Assembly (NCBI GenBank): GCA_964505325.1
Contig: CAZDHT010000104.1
Span: 1 to 15,743, forward strand
Length of the DNA stretch: 15,743 nucleotides
Reading direction: 5' to 3'
Source: CAZDHT01 sp964505325
Lineage (GTDB): Bacteria; Planctomycetota; PUPC01
Shown here: piece by piece, positions 7,721 through 15,362 of the stretch
Numbering within the stretch: the first letter of the stretch is position 1
How the letters are laid out: each line of letters begins with the position of its first letter
Program-made: the position numbers and the translations under genes
The notes under the pieces: model-generated
Seen by the model: only the letters and a program-made list of their open reading frames with translations
Told to the model about the DNA's origin: nothing
Database searches by the model: none

Positions 7721-8704
7721 GTGCTAGACATCAGATATTCTCTTGTCGTGGTGTGCGTGCTCGGCGCCACGGCGGGCGCACAGGATCTGTCGGGTCTCGA
7801 CGTCCCGCTGACCGTGCGCGACGTGGCCGGCGTGGAGCGGCAGGCGGAGCCGTGCTCGACCGGCGTGCCGATGCCGCAAGGGCTGCTTCAGAAGCCCGAG
7901 GGCATCGCGGTGTTCGACAAGGACGGGAAAGCAGTGCCGGCGCAGTTCAAGGTGCTCGAGCGCTGGCGCGAGTTCGGGAGCGAGAACTCGGTCAGGTGGC
8001 TGCTGGTCACATTCCTCGCGGATTGCCCGGCGAAGGGAACGGCGACGTATCACCTGCGAGCCGGCAAGAATCCGCCGCCAGGGACGCGCGCTAAGCCGGC
8101 GGACGGCCTGGGTCCCTTCCGCCTCTTGTTCACGAACGCCGACGGGAAGACAATGACGGGCACCGACGTGAAAGGGGCGGAGAAGGAAGTCGTCGAGAAC
8201 GGCCCCGTCCGCGCCTGCGTCCGTGTCGAGTCGCCGACCTCGCACCAGACGTTCGGTTACATCGGGTGGGTCTACACCTATGCGGGGCTGCTGCGGACCG
8301 ATCTGATCGTGGTCCTCAAGAACACGCCACGGAAGATGCAGGGCCCGCTCTACTTCGATGACTTCTCCGTCTCGGTCAAGGCCGACGGGACGAACTACTC
8401 CCTCGGCGGTGAGCCGGGCACGACCTACGGCGGCACGACAGGCGCCGCACCCGCCTGTCTCTACCAGGCCGGCGACGGGACCAAGGAGTGGAAGAAGCTG
8501 GGCTGGAACTACACCGACGCCATGATCCTCGGCTGGGGCAAGGCGAAGCAGGTAATCCTGGACAACCTGCCGCCGTTCCGCGGCTACCAGGTGATGAGCG
8601 GCAACAAGAAGATCGGCGAAGGCAACTGCGCGCTCGGCTGGGGCGCGCTCGGCGACGGCAACAAGACCGCCGTCCTCGCCACCCGCTGGTTCCTCCAGAA
8701 CTAA
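7721..8704 (+). CDS. PL26/YetA-like secreted lyase A, N-terminal part before an in-frame TAA
   Basis: 327 residues before the stop. The GTG at 7721 is preferred over the upstream TTG at 7706 because AGGAG lies 7 bases before it and the protein then starts directly with a signal peptide (about 5-20, ending AGA-Q). The segment at about 25-110 (LDVPLTVRDVAGVERQAEPC, GVPMPQGLL, VFDKDGKAVPAQFKVL, SVRWLLVTF) is the N-terminal RIFT-barrel domain of PcRGLX/YetA-like exo-rhamnogalacturonan lyases. A central beta-sandwich follows. The TAA falls at codon 328, inside that second domain. The same reading frame continues for 539 codons after it, and lyase B has Tyr394 at the matching place. If translation really stops here, the catalytic toroid is lost. 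The product may be inactive or a separately secreted domain. A sequencing error is also possible. Confidence 0.75.
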   Translation: MLDIRYSLVVVCVLGATAGAQDLSGLDVPLTVRDVAGVERQAEPCSTGVPMPQGLLQKPEGIAVFDKDGKAVPAQFKVLERWREFGSENSVRWLLVTFLADCPAKGTATYHLRAGKNPPPGTRAKPADGLGPFRLLFTNADGKTMTGTDVKGAEKEVVENGPVRACVRVESPTSHQTFGYIGWVYTYAGLLRTDLIVVLKNTPRKMQGPLYFDDFSVSVKADGTNYSLGGEPGTTYGGTTGAAPACLYQAGDGTKEWKKLGWNYTDAMILGWGKAKQVILDNLPPFRGYQVMSGNKKIGEGNCALGWGALGDGNKTAVLATRWFLQN

Positions 8705-10324
8705 CCGTCCGCCGTCGGAGTCCAAGAGGGGAAGGTCATCGCGCGCCCGTTTCCGAAGTACTGGGACCAATACGGCGGGCTCCACTGGCTCGACGACATG
8801 CAGCGGAAGCGGTTCGACCTCTCGCTTCAGGTCGTCGACGGCAAGTTCACCGGTGCCAGCGGCGACGGCATCGCGCTGGCGTGGAACCGGCCGCTGGTCA
8901 CCCATTGCGGACACGACTGGTACAAGAAGACCGGCGCGGTCGGCAAGCCGACCAAGCCGCGCAAGGCGCCGGACTACAAGACCGGCGTGTTCCCTCACCG
9001 CTTCACGCGCGGGAACAGTTGGCGCTCGTTCGGCGGTGACGTCAGCGACAGCATCAAGCGGCGCTATCACACGACGACGATGAGCGGCTTCGTCAACTCG
9101 GCAAATCCGTGGGGCGCGTATCGCCTGCTCGCGGACATGGAGCACTCCTGCGGGATGAACTGCTTCCACGTCGATGATTATCAGTACCCGCGCGACAAGG
9201 ACATGCTGAATTACGGCCAGTACTGCGGCACGTTCCGCAGCGCCGGCAAGTACCGGCCGCCAACCGGTCACCACGGCTACTTCCCGTGGAACGTCCCCCA
9301 CTTCCAGGTCTGGGAGGTCTTCCACGGCTGGCGGCTGTTCGGCGACCCGCTCGCCAAGCGGACCATCGACGAGTTCGCCGAATATCTGCAAGGCTACGTG
9401 GCCTGGCGTCAGAAGCACCCCGGGCACCTCGTCGCCGGCACCCGCGCGGACGGCCACCCGTTCACCAACCTCGTCGAGTGCTACCGCGTCCTCGGTGACG
9501 AGGACCTGCTGAAATCGATGCACGACATGGCCGAGGTCTGCTGGAAGCAGGTCAACAAGCAGCGCGGCAACTACGGCGTGATGGCCTCGTGGGAGGGCGG
9601 GAGGGACAGGTGCGAGAAGCCCTTCATGGTGGCCCAGGTGATGGAGGGCCTGCGCGAGTACTACGACATCACCCATTCGGAGCGGACGGCTGATCAGATC
9701 TACGGCATGGCCGACTTCATCCTCGCCGAGGCGGCGATCGGCCAGTGGGGCTACAAGTACGTGGTGATGATCGACCCGGAGAAGAACAAGGCCCACCTGG
9801 CCCAATCCTTGGCGAAGGCCGACAAGGACGGCAAGCACCTGAGCTACGGCAACCTGGCGTGGGCGATGGCCTGGGTGCACCGGCAGTTCGGCGACCAGCG
9901 GTTCCGGAAGAACATCGACGGCCTCAACCGCAAGGCATATCCGTACCGGCCCCGGAACTACACGGTCTACTACCCGGAGCGCACGGACAAACAGCCGCCC
10001 GCCGCGGTGGCTGATCTGAAGGCCGAGGCGCTCGGCGGCGGGAAGGTCAAACTCACCTGGACCACGCCCGCTGATGCCGCACGGCTTCACATCAAGTGGG
10101 CCGACAAGCCGATGGTCGAACGCGCGTGGCCCGACAAGGTCGAGAGTCACGCCAACTGGTGGGCGGCGACGCACGTGACCGGCGAGCCCGAGCCGAAGCC
10201 GGGCGGCCAGTCGATGGTCGTTGAGGCCGTTCCAGTCGGCACGCGCTGCTTCGCCATCCGCAGTTTCGATGGGAACAATAACCGCAGCGACATCTCCAAC
10301 ATCGGCAAGGTGGAAGTCAAATGA
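8705..10324 (+). pseudogene. PL26/YetA-like lyase A, C-terminal part after the in-frame TAA
   Basis: The same frame as the N-terminal part runs on for 539 codons to a TGA at 10322-10324. It holds the end of the beta-sandwich, an alpha/alpha-toroid-type catalytic region (about 9050-9980: PWGAYRLLADMEH, WNVPHFQVWEVFHGWRLFGD, LGDEDLLKSMHDMAE, helix after helix) and a C-terminal fibronectin-III-like domain from about 9995 (PPAAVADLKAEALGGGKVKLTW to the end). The first possible start is ATG at 8798; it has no ribosome site and lies inside a domain, so independent translation is unlikely. Joined, the gene would code for 867 residues. The coding sequence is otherwise undamaged, so the stop is recent, read through, or an error. 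Its stop overlaps the ATG of lyase B as ATGA (10321-10324), a sign that the intact gene was translationally coupled to lyase B. Confidence 0.75.
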
Positions 10325-13300
10325 AAACAAGAGCACTGATCGGATCGCTGGTTGTACTTCTTCTGATTTGCGGCGTCGGGCGCGCGGGCGCGCCGGTTCG
10401 CACCGATTACCGCGTCCAGGGCGTCGATCGCGCCCAGTTCGAGCCGGGCAAGCTCAAGCTCCCGCTGACCGTGCACGAGCGGAGCGGCGTGGAACGCAAG
10501 GGCGTCGTGGTCACCTCCGGCGTCCCGTTCCCGCCCGGCTTCCTTCCCGACGTGAAGAAGCTCGGCGTCGTCGACAAAGACGGCAACGCCGTGCCCTCGC
10601 AGGCGACGGTAATGATCAAATGGTGGAAGCCGACGTACGACGATTCGGTCCAGTGGGCGCTGGTCAGCTTTGTTTGCGACGTGCCCGCCAACGGCACGAG
10701 CACCTACTACCTGACCGACGACGGGAAGGCGGAGGCCCCGAAGACGCCGCTGCGCATCGAAGAAGCCATGAAGGCCAAGGTCGTTCACACCGGGCCGGCG
10801 TCGTTCGGAGTGCCGCCTATCGGGCCGAACCTGATCGTTGCCGCAAGCGTGGGTGACAAGATGGTGGCGCATCCGCTGCGGTGCGTGCTGACCAGCGGCG
10901 ACTGGCCGGAACGCGGGCTCCGGGCCGGCAGCAAGCACATGGCAACGCACGACAAGGTTGTTGTGGAGGAGGCGGGCCCCGTGCGCGTCGTCATGGTGCT
11001 CAAGGGCCGCCACAAGCCCGGCGACAAGGATGGCAAGTTCTACGACTTCACGGCGCGGCTGTACTTCGAGGTCAACAGCCCGACTGTCCGCATCGTCTAC
11101 ACCATCCGCAACGGCGTGCTCGACCCGAAGCTCATCAACGGCAAGCGGCGGGCGTACGTGTGGCCGATCGAGGACGCATCGCTGGTCGCTGACCTGGCGC
11201 TGGGCGCCGATGCAAAGGCGACCACGCTCGCCGAGGGAGAAGAGGTAGCCGGCGCGGAGTTGAGCGTCTACCAGGACTCGTCCGGCGGCGACAAGTGGCA
11301 GAAGCTGGGCGGCGGGAACTACGAGAACTGGCTGTCGCGGTACACGAAAGGCCAGACGGTCCGCGGCGTAACATTCCGCGGCTACAAAGTGACCGCGGGC
11401 GACAAGCAGGTGGGGGCCGGCAACGCGCACCCCGGCGTGATCGGCGTGTCGAACGGAAAGCTCGGCGTCGCCGCCGCGCTCCGCAACTTCCGCGTCGAAT
11501 ACCCGAGCGCGATTGCCGCGTCCGGGAAGCAGCTTCGCATCGGCCTCTTCCCCGGCGAGTTCGCCGAGCCGTTCCACCTCAAGAGCGGGCAGCGCGAGAG
11601 CTGGGACGTCCGGCTGACCCTCCACGCCGACAAAGCTCCTGACCTGAAGCAACTCCACGCCGTCCACGACGCGCTGCTCCTGTTCCGCGCCGATCCCGCG
11701 TGGATGGTCCGCTGCGCGGCGACGGGCGCGTGGCCGTCCGGGCTGGCGTTGTTCAGCCCAAGGCGGACTCCCAAGCCCCGGTGGGACCGGTCGAAGCTCG
11801 ACGGCATCCAGGTCGGCTGGGACTGGCACGGCTGGATCAGCGGCTGGAACAGCGGGGGCGGGCACTGGAACCAGAGCACGTGCTTCGCACCGTGGGTCCT
11901 GTGGGGCGACGGGGCGACCTTCGACGTGTCGGAAAGCAAGGCGCTCTGGGCCGGTGACGTGTGCGCCATCCATTACGACGACCCGCCGATGGCGACGTTC
12001 TGGCTGATGCTCCGCAGTTGGAACTGGCGCGAAAACCGCCTCGTCGCCGAAACGCCGCCTAGCTACTACAACCGCGACACCTGGGGCCTGCCCGACAGCG
12101 GCCACATGGGGATGTTCATGTGGCCGGAATACTACCTGCTGACCGGCGACGCCCGCGCCCGTGAGGCGTGGGAGCACCTCGGCATCCGCGCCCGCGCGTT
12201 CTGCTGGCAGTACAACCACGACGACAAGAGCGACGGGACCGGGCCGCTCTCGCGCGGCATCAACTGGTGCAAGAAGCAGAACCCCGACAAGAATCCCAAG
12301 TTCCGTCTCGCCACCCGCTACGTCGGCTGGCCGCTCTACGACCTGGCTCAGTACTACCGCCTGACCGGCAACCCGCAGTTGCTGAAGGAGGCGCGGACCG
12401 TCGCCCGCTCGTTCCGCAACACGGCGCGGATGTCGCCCATCGGTTTCATGGTCACGCACATCAACAAGAAGGGCGACGGCAGCGTGTACGGGCGGCAGGG
12501 GCCGTTCGCCGAGTATCGCGACCTGTCCGCCAGCCAGTGCTACGCCAACTTTCAGCAGGGCATCATGACCACCGGCCTGGTCGAGTACTACCTGATGAGC
12601 CGCGACGTCGAGGCGCTCGACGCGATGATCGCGTTCGCCGAGCAGACGTCACACTACTCGATGATCCGCGACCCGCAAGGGAACCGGAAGGGCTGGACGT
12701 ACTGCTTCGCCGACTACTGGGGGCCGTACTCCTGGGCCGACGCCGACAACGGCAAGGGCGTCACCTTCTTCGTCAGCAACTTCCGCGTGATCCAGCCGAT
12801 GGGCTACATCTACCACGCCACCGGGCACAGCGAGTACCTCGGCGTGCTCCGCGACGCGTTCAGCCAGCCGCGACAGGGCGGCTACAACGGCGGCGTGATC
12901 GCCGGATTGATGGCCGTCAAGCATCCGAAAGCCGACGGCGCCCCGCCGTCCGCGATCGCTGACCTGAAGGCGGAGGCGCTCGGCGACGGCAAGGTGAAAC
13001 TGACGTGGACCGCGCCCGGCGACGCGGCGTGGTACCAAGTCAAGTGGTCGACGGCGAAGATCGTCGAGCGGGTAGTGGGCTGGCCCGACCGCACCCCGCC
13101 GCTCCCCACGGACGGCAAGGAATGGCACGCGAAGGCCGAGGCGTTCAACGCGAAGCAGCGCGCCTTCTGGGGCGCGAACAACGCAGCCGGCGCGCCGACG
13201 CCGCAAGCGGCCGGCAAGACCGAGATGATGACTCTCGAAGGCCTGCCCGCCGGCACGGTCCACTTCGCGGTCAAGTCGTGGGACGGCGCGGATAACGTGA

Positions 13301-13338
13301 GTGCTCTGTCCAACGTAGTTTCGGTTGTTGTGAAATAA
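10321..13338 (+). CDS. PL26/YetA-like secreted exo-rhamnogalacturonan-lyase-type protein (lyase B), intact
   Basis: 1005 residues. The signal peptide is at about 1-24 (MKTRALIGSLVVLLLICGVG, then RAGA). The RIFT-barrel domain is at about 45-130 (KLPLTVHERSGVERKG, GVPFPPGFL, VVDKDGNAVPSQ, SVQWALVSF), the beta-sandwich at about 135-430, the alpha/alpha-toroid region at about 440-865 (WPEYYLLTGDARAREAWEHLG, YDLAQYYRLTGNPQLLKEAR, GLVEYYLMSRD, YIYHATGHSEYL), and the fibronectin-III-like domain at about 875-1005. This is the three-part layout of the PcRGLX/YetA family (PL26), enzymes that remove unsaturated galacturonosyl-rhamnose from chain ends of rhamnogalacturonan I by beta-elimination. I infer the family from domain pattern and cannot name the catalytic residues, so the substrate is open. 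It is longer than lyase A, mainly in the middle and by about 22 residues in the last domain. It ends TAA and is followed after 10 bases by the first RND-loop lipoprotein. AGGAGGGG near its end serves that next gene. Confidence 0.85.
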   Translation: MKTRALIGSLVVLLLICGVGRAGAPVRTDYRVQGVDRAQFEPGKLKLPLTVHERSGVERKGVVVTSGVPFPPGFLPDVKKLGVVDKDGNAVPSQATVMIKWWKPTYDDSVQWALVSFVCDVPANGTSTYYLTDDGKAEAPKTPLRIEEAMKAKVVHTGPASFGVPPIGPNLIVAASVGDKMVAHPLRCVLTSGDWPERGLRAGSKHMATHDKVVVEEAGPVRVVMVLKGRHKPGDKDGKFYDFTARLYFEVNSPTVRIVYTIRNGVLDPKLINGKRRAYVWPIEDASLVADLALGADAKATTLAEGEEVAGAELSVYQDSSGGDKWQKLGGGNYENWLSRYTKGQTVRGVTFRGYKVTAGDKQVGAGNAHPGVIGVSNGKLGVAAALRNFRVEYPSAIAASGKQLRIGLFPGEFAEPFHLKSGQRESWDVRLTLHADKAPDLKQLHAVHDALLLFRADPAWMVRCAATGAWPSGLALFSPRRTPKPRWDRSKLDGIQVGWDWHGWISGWNSGGGHWNQSTCFAPWVLWGDGATFDVSESKALWAGDVCAIHYDDPPMATFWLMLRSWNWRENRLVAETPPSYYNRDTWGLPDSGHMGMFMWPEYYLLTGDARAREAWEHLGIRARAFCWQYNHDDKSDGTGPLSRGINWCKKQNPDKNPKFRLATRYVGWPLYDLAQYYRLTGNPQLLKEARTVARSFRNTARMSPIGFMVTHINKKGDGSVYGRQGPFAEYRDLSASQCYANFQQGIMTTGLVEYYLMSRDVEALDAMIAFAEQTSHYSMIRDPQGNRKGWTYCFADYWGPYSWADADNGKGVTFFVSNFRVIQPMGYIYHATGHSEYLGVLRDAFSQPRQGGYNGGVIAGLMAVKHPKADGAPPSAIADLKAEALGDGKVKLTWTAPGDAAWYQVKWSTAKIVERVVGWPDRTPPLPTDGKEWHAKAEAFNAKQRAFWGANNAAGAPTPQAAGKTEMMTLEGLPAGTVHFAVKSWDGADNVSALSNVVSVVVK

Positions 13339-13348
13339 GGAGGGGGCG

Positions 13349-14224
13349 ATGACTGCGAAGGGAGGCTTGTTCGCGTGCCTGCTGGCGGCCGGGGCGAGCG
13401 GCTGTGCATTCCAACCCGTGCGCACACCGGTGCCGCGCGTGCTGACGGTCGAGGCAAGCTATCCGGGAGCCGGCGCTTTGCTCACCGAGCAGATGATCGG
13501 ATGGCCGCTGGAGACCGCGCTGAGCGCGGCGAGCGGCGTCACGGCTATGATGACCCGGTCGGGTCCGGGCAAGTGCCTCGTTCTGCTGCGCGTGGGCGAC
13601 GATGTGAAGGTCGATGCTGCGACCGAGGCGGTGCGTCGGGCCGTCGACCGGGCCGAGCCGAAACTGCCGGTGGAGGCGTCGGCCACCCTGTTCGTGTCTT
13701 CCGACGTTCGCACGCCCGACCTGGCCGTGGTCCTGACGTCCAAGCCCAAGACCGACCCTGCCGCCGTCGACGCGTTGCTGCTTGCCGACCAGATCGAGCG
13801 TCTGCCGGGCGTGGCGCGCTGCTGGGCGTCGGGCAGACGGGAGCCGGAGCTGAGCATCGAGCTGAGACGCGATGTGGCGGTGGCGCTGGGCGTGACCGTC
13901 GCGGACGTCGTGGCGGTCGTGAAGCAAGCGGCGGCAGGGAACACGGACCTTAGCGGCCTGACGGTGAAGACCAAGGCGGGCAAGACCGTGCCGCTCCGCG
14001 ACGTGGCGCAGTTCACTCTCCAGTCGGTCGAGTCGTATACCTACCGGCTGAACGGGCAGCGTGTGGGGCTGGTCGGCGTGTGGCTGCGGGCGGGCGCATC
14101 CGCCGCCGACATCGGGCGCCTTCGAGACGAAATCCGGAAGCTGAAGCCGCCGCCCGGCGCAGACCGCGTGTTCTTCATCGAGCAGGAGTTGGTCCCCATC
14201 CCGCCGGATCGCGGGCCGAAATGA
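13349..14224 (+). CDS. Lipoprotein consisting of a lone RND-pump first periplasmic loop (RND-loop 1)
   Basis: 291 residues. A lipoprotein signal (hydrophobic 6-16, GASGC, lipid Cys19) replaces transmembrane helix 1. Residues 31-110 (VEASYPGAGALLTEQMI, WPLETALSAASGV, then VLLRVGDDVKVDAATEAV and a helix to KLP) match the PN1 subdomain of AcrB/CusA-type RND permeases. Residues 124-200 (LAVVLTSKP, ADQIERLPGVARC, SIELRRDVAVALGVTVADVVAVVKQ) match PN2. KAGKTVPLRDVAQF is the docking-type hairpin, and YRLNGQRVGLVGVWLRAGASAADIGRLRDEIRKL closes PN2. The protein stops where helix 2 would begin. No transmembrane helix remains, so it cannot pump. Cys76 and Cys158 are matched in the second copy. The ribosome site AGGAGGGG lies 5 bases before the ATG. 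It may bind a ligand or a partner at the outer membrane; its function is unknown. Confidence 0.8.
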   Translation: MTAKGGLFACLLAAGASGCAFQPVRTPVPRVLTVEASYPGAGALLTEQMIGWPLETALSAASGVTAMMTRSGPGKCLVLLRVGDDVKVDAATEAVRRAVDRAEPKLPVEASATLFVSSDVRTPDLAVVLTSKPKTDPAAVDALLLADQIERLPGVARCWASGRREPELSIELRRDVAVALGVTVADVVAVVKQAAAGNTDLSGLTVKTKAGKTVPLRDVAQFTLQSVESYTYRLNGQRVGLVGVWLRAGASAADIGRLRDEIRKLKPPPGADRVFFIEQELVPIPPDRGPK

Positions 14225-14225
14225 G

Positions 14226-14336
14226 ATGGACTTGATGGCGACGCCGGCCGGCAAGGGCTGTCTCGCGGTCAAGTCCTGGAAAGGAGCCGACAACGTGACC
14301 GAACTGTCGAACGTGGTGTCGCTCGAGGTGAAGTAG
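14226..14336 (+). pseudogene. Remnant of the C-terminal end of a third lyase (lyase C)
   Basis: Thirty-six codons (MDLMATPAGKG to LSNVVSLEVK, then TAG) align with the end of the fibronectin-III-like domain of lyase B: TPAGKGCLAVKSWKGADNV against LPAGTVHFAVKSWDGADNV, and LSNVVSLEVK against LSNVVSVVVK. The bases are also alike. Nothing before 14226 in this frame continues the domain, since that stretch is the end of RND-loop 1. The piece begins 2 bases after the RND-loop 1 stop and ends just before the ribosome site of RND-loop 2, the same place lyase B's tail occupies before RND-loop 1. An ATG at 14226 could allow a 36-residue peptide, but a left-over after deletion of a whole lyase gene is the simpler reading. 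Confidence 0.85.
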
Positions 14337-14348
14337 GAGGAGACGACA

Positions 14349-15344
14349 ATGGGACGCATAGCGGCCGGGCTCCGCCCCGGCGAAGTCGGGAGGGGCCTCT
14401 GCCTGGTTGGTCTGGTGATGCTCTGCGCGTCGTGCTCATCACCGACGGCGCGGAGAGCCGGACCGCCGGTGAGCACGCTGGTTGACATGCCCGCCATTGC
14501 TGTGCAGGCGACGTACGCGGGAGCGGGAGTCGATGAGCTTGAGGCGTTGGTCGCTCGGCCGCTCGAAGACGCCCTGTGCTCGGTGGAGGGGGTGGCAGCC
14601 ACGTTTACGCGCTGCGAGCAAGGCGCGTGCACTGTCCTGCTGGCCTTCGAACGGGGACAGGACGTGGACCGGCTGGCCGGGCGCGTGCACAGCGCCGTCG
14701 ATCGGGTCACAGCGCAGTTGCCTGAGGACGTGAAGACGCGCTGCTGTTTGCACAACCCGCTGCGTGCGCCGGACCTGGCGCTGGCCGTGGTGGCTGCCGG
14801 CGGGGCAAGCGACGCGCGACAGATCGAGGCGGCGAAGGAGCTGGTCCTCAGGCTCGAGGGGCTGCCCTGCGTCGCGCAGTGCAAGGTGGTGGATCACCTG
14901 GGGACGGAGGTCCAGGTGGTGATCGATCGCGCGAAGGCTGCGAACCTGCGCCTGATGCTCTCGGACGTCGCGGAGGCCGTGCAGAAATACCACGCCGCCC
15001 GCCGGGGCAAGGCGGCGGGGGGCGGGGAGTTTGAGGTCGTGATCCCGGGCCTGGATGAGGCCGCCGAACTGGGCGATCTGGTGATCAGGCGGGACGACAC
15101 CGGCGTGGTCCGCCTGAAGGACGTCGCGCAGGTGAAGCGGCAACGGGCGCGCGCGACCAGCCATCGCATCGACGGCCGGCGGGCGGTGCTGGTCCACGTG
15201 TTCCTTCGGACGCGCGGGAACGGTCAGGGCATCGACGTCTTCCGCAGGGCGATGTCGCGCCTGAAGCTCCCCCCGGGCGTCCGCGAGGTCGTCCTTCTCA
15301 GCGAAGGGCTGACCCCGTTCCGCAAGGGGACCGGGACGCGGTAA
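14349..15344 (+). CDS. Second lipoprotein consisting of a lone RND-pump first periplasmic loop (RND-loop 2)
   Basis: 331 residues and a paralogue of RND-loop 1. The signal ends LCASC with probable lipid Cys29; the -3 Cys makes the lipobox imperfect. PN1-like part at about 50-130: VQATYAGAGVDELEALVARPLEDAL, with residues 52-94 aligning without gaps to 34-76 of copy 1. PN2-like part at about 142-225: ELVLRLEGLPCVAQC, VVIDRAKAANLRLMLSDVAEAVQKY. The docking part is longer than in copy 1, with AAELGDLVIRRDDTGVVRLKDVAQV, very close to real RND pumps. It closes with HRIDGRRAVLVHVFLRTRGNGQGIDVFRRAM. No membrane helix follows. It has seven cysteines after the lipid Cys (77, 89, 94, 132, 133, 174, 178), which is many for such a loop; Cys94 and Cys178 match Cys76 and Cys158 of copy 1. 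GGAGGAG precedes the ATG. Function unknown. Confidence 0.8.
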   Translation: MGRIAAGLRPGEVGRGLCLVGLVMLCASCSSPTARRAGPPVSTLVDMPAIAVQATYAGAGVDELEALVARPLEDALCSVEGVAATFTRCEQGACTVLLAFERGQDVDRLAGRVHSAVDRVTAQLPEDVKTRCCLHNPLRAPDLALAVVAAGGASDARQIEAAKELVLRLEGLPCVAQCKVVDHLGTEVQVVIDRAKAANLRLMLSDVAEAVQKYHAARRGKAAGGGEFEVVIPGLDEAAELGDLVIRRDDTGVVRLKDVAQVKRQRARATSHRIDGRRAVLVHVFLRTRGNGQGIDVFRRAMSRLKLPPGVREVVLLSEGLTPFRKGTGTR

Positions 15345-15362
15345 GCCGGGAAGGAGCGCCAC

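Noticed and set aside
8702..8704. TAA read as a sense codon through a changed genetic code
   Set aside because: TAA ends rseP, lyase B and RND-loop 2 at the expected family lengths, so it is a working stop in this genome.
7724..12459. Long minus-strand open frames (870 and 770 codons) opposite the two lyases
   Set aside because: These come from the third-position GC bias of the + strand genes. Their products are full of Val, Ala, Arg and His with no domain, while the + strand shows signal peptides, ribosome sites and conserved domains.
13271..14884. Minus-strand open frame of 537 codons opposite the RND-loop genes
   Set aside because: It crosses the end of lyase B, all of RND-loop 1 and the start of RND-loop 2, has a Ser/Arg/Thr-rich composition and no recognisable motif.
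13349..15344. RND-loop genes as frameshifted pieces of one full RND permease
   Set aside because: Both copies code for the same first-loop region, each with its own lipoprotein signal and ribosome site. No transmembrane helices or second-loop sequence are found in any frame between or after them.
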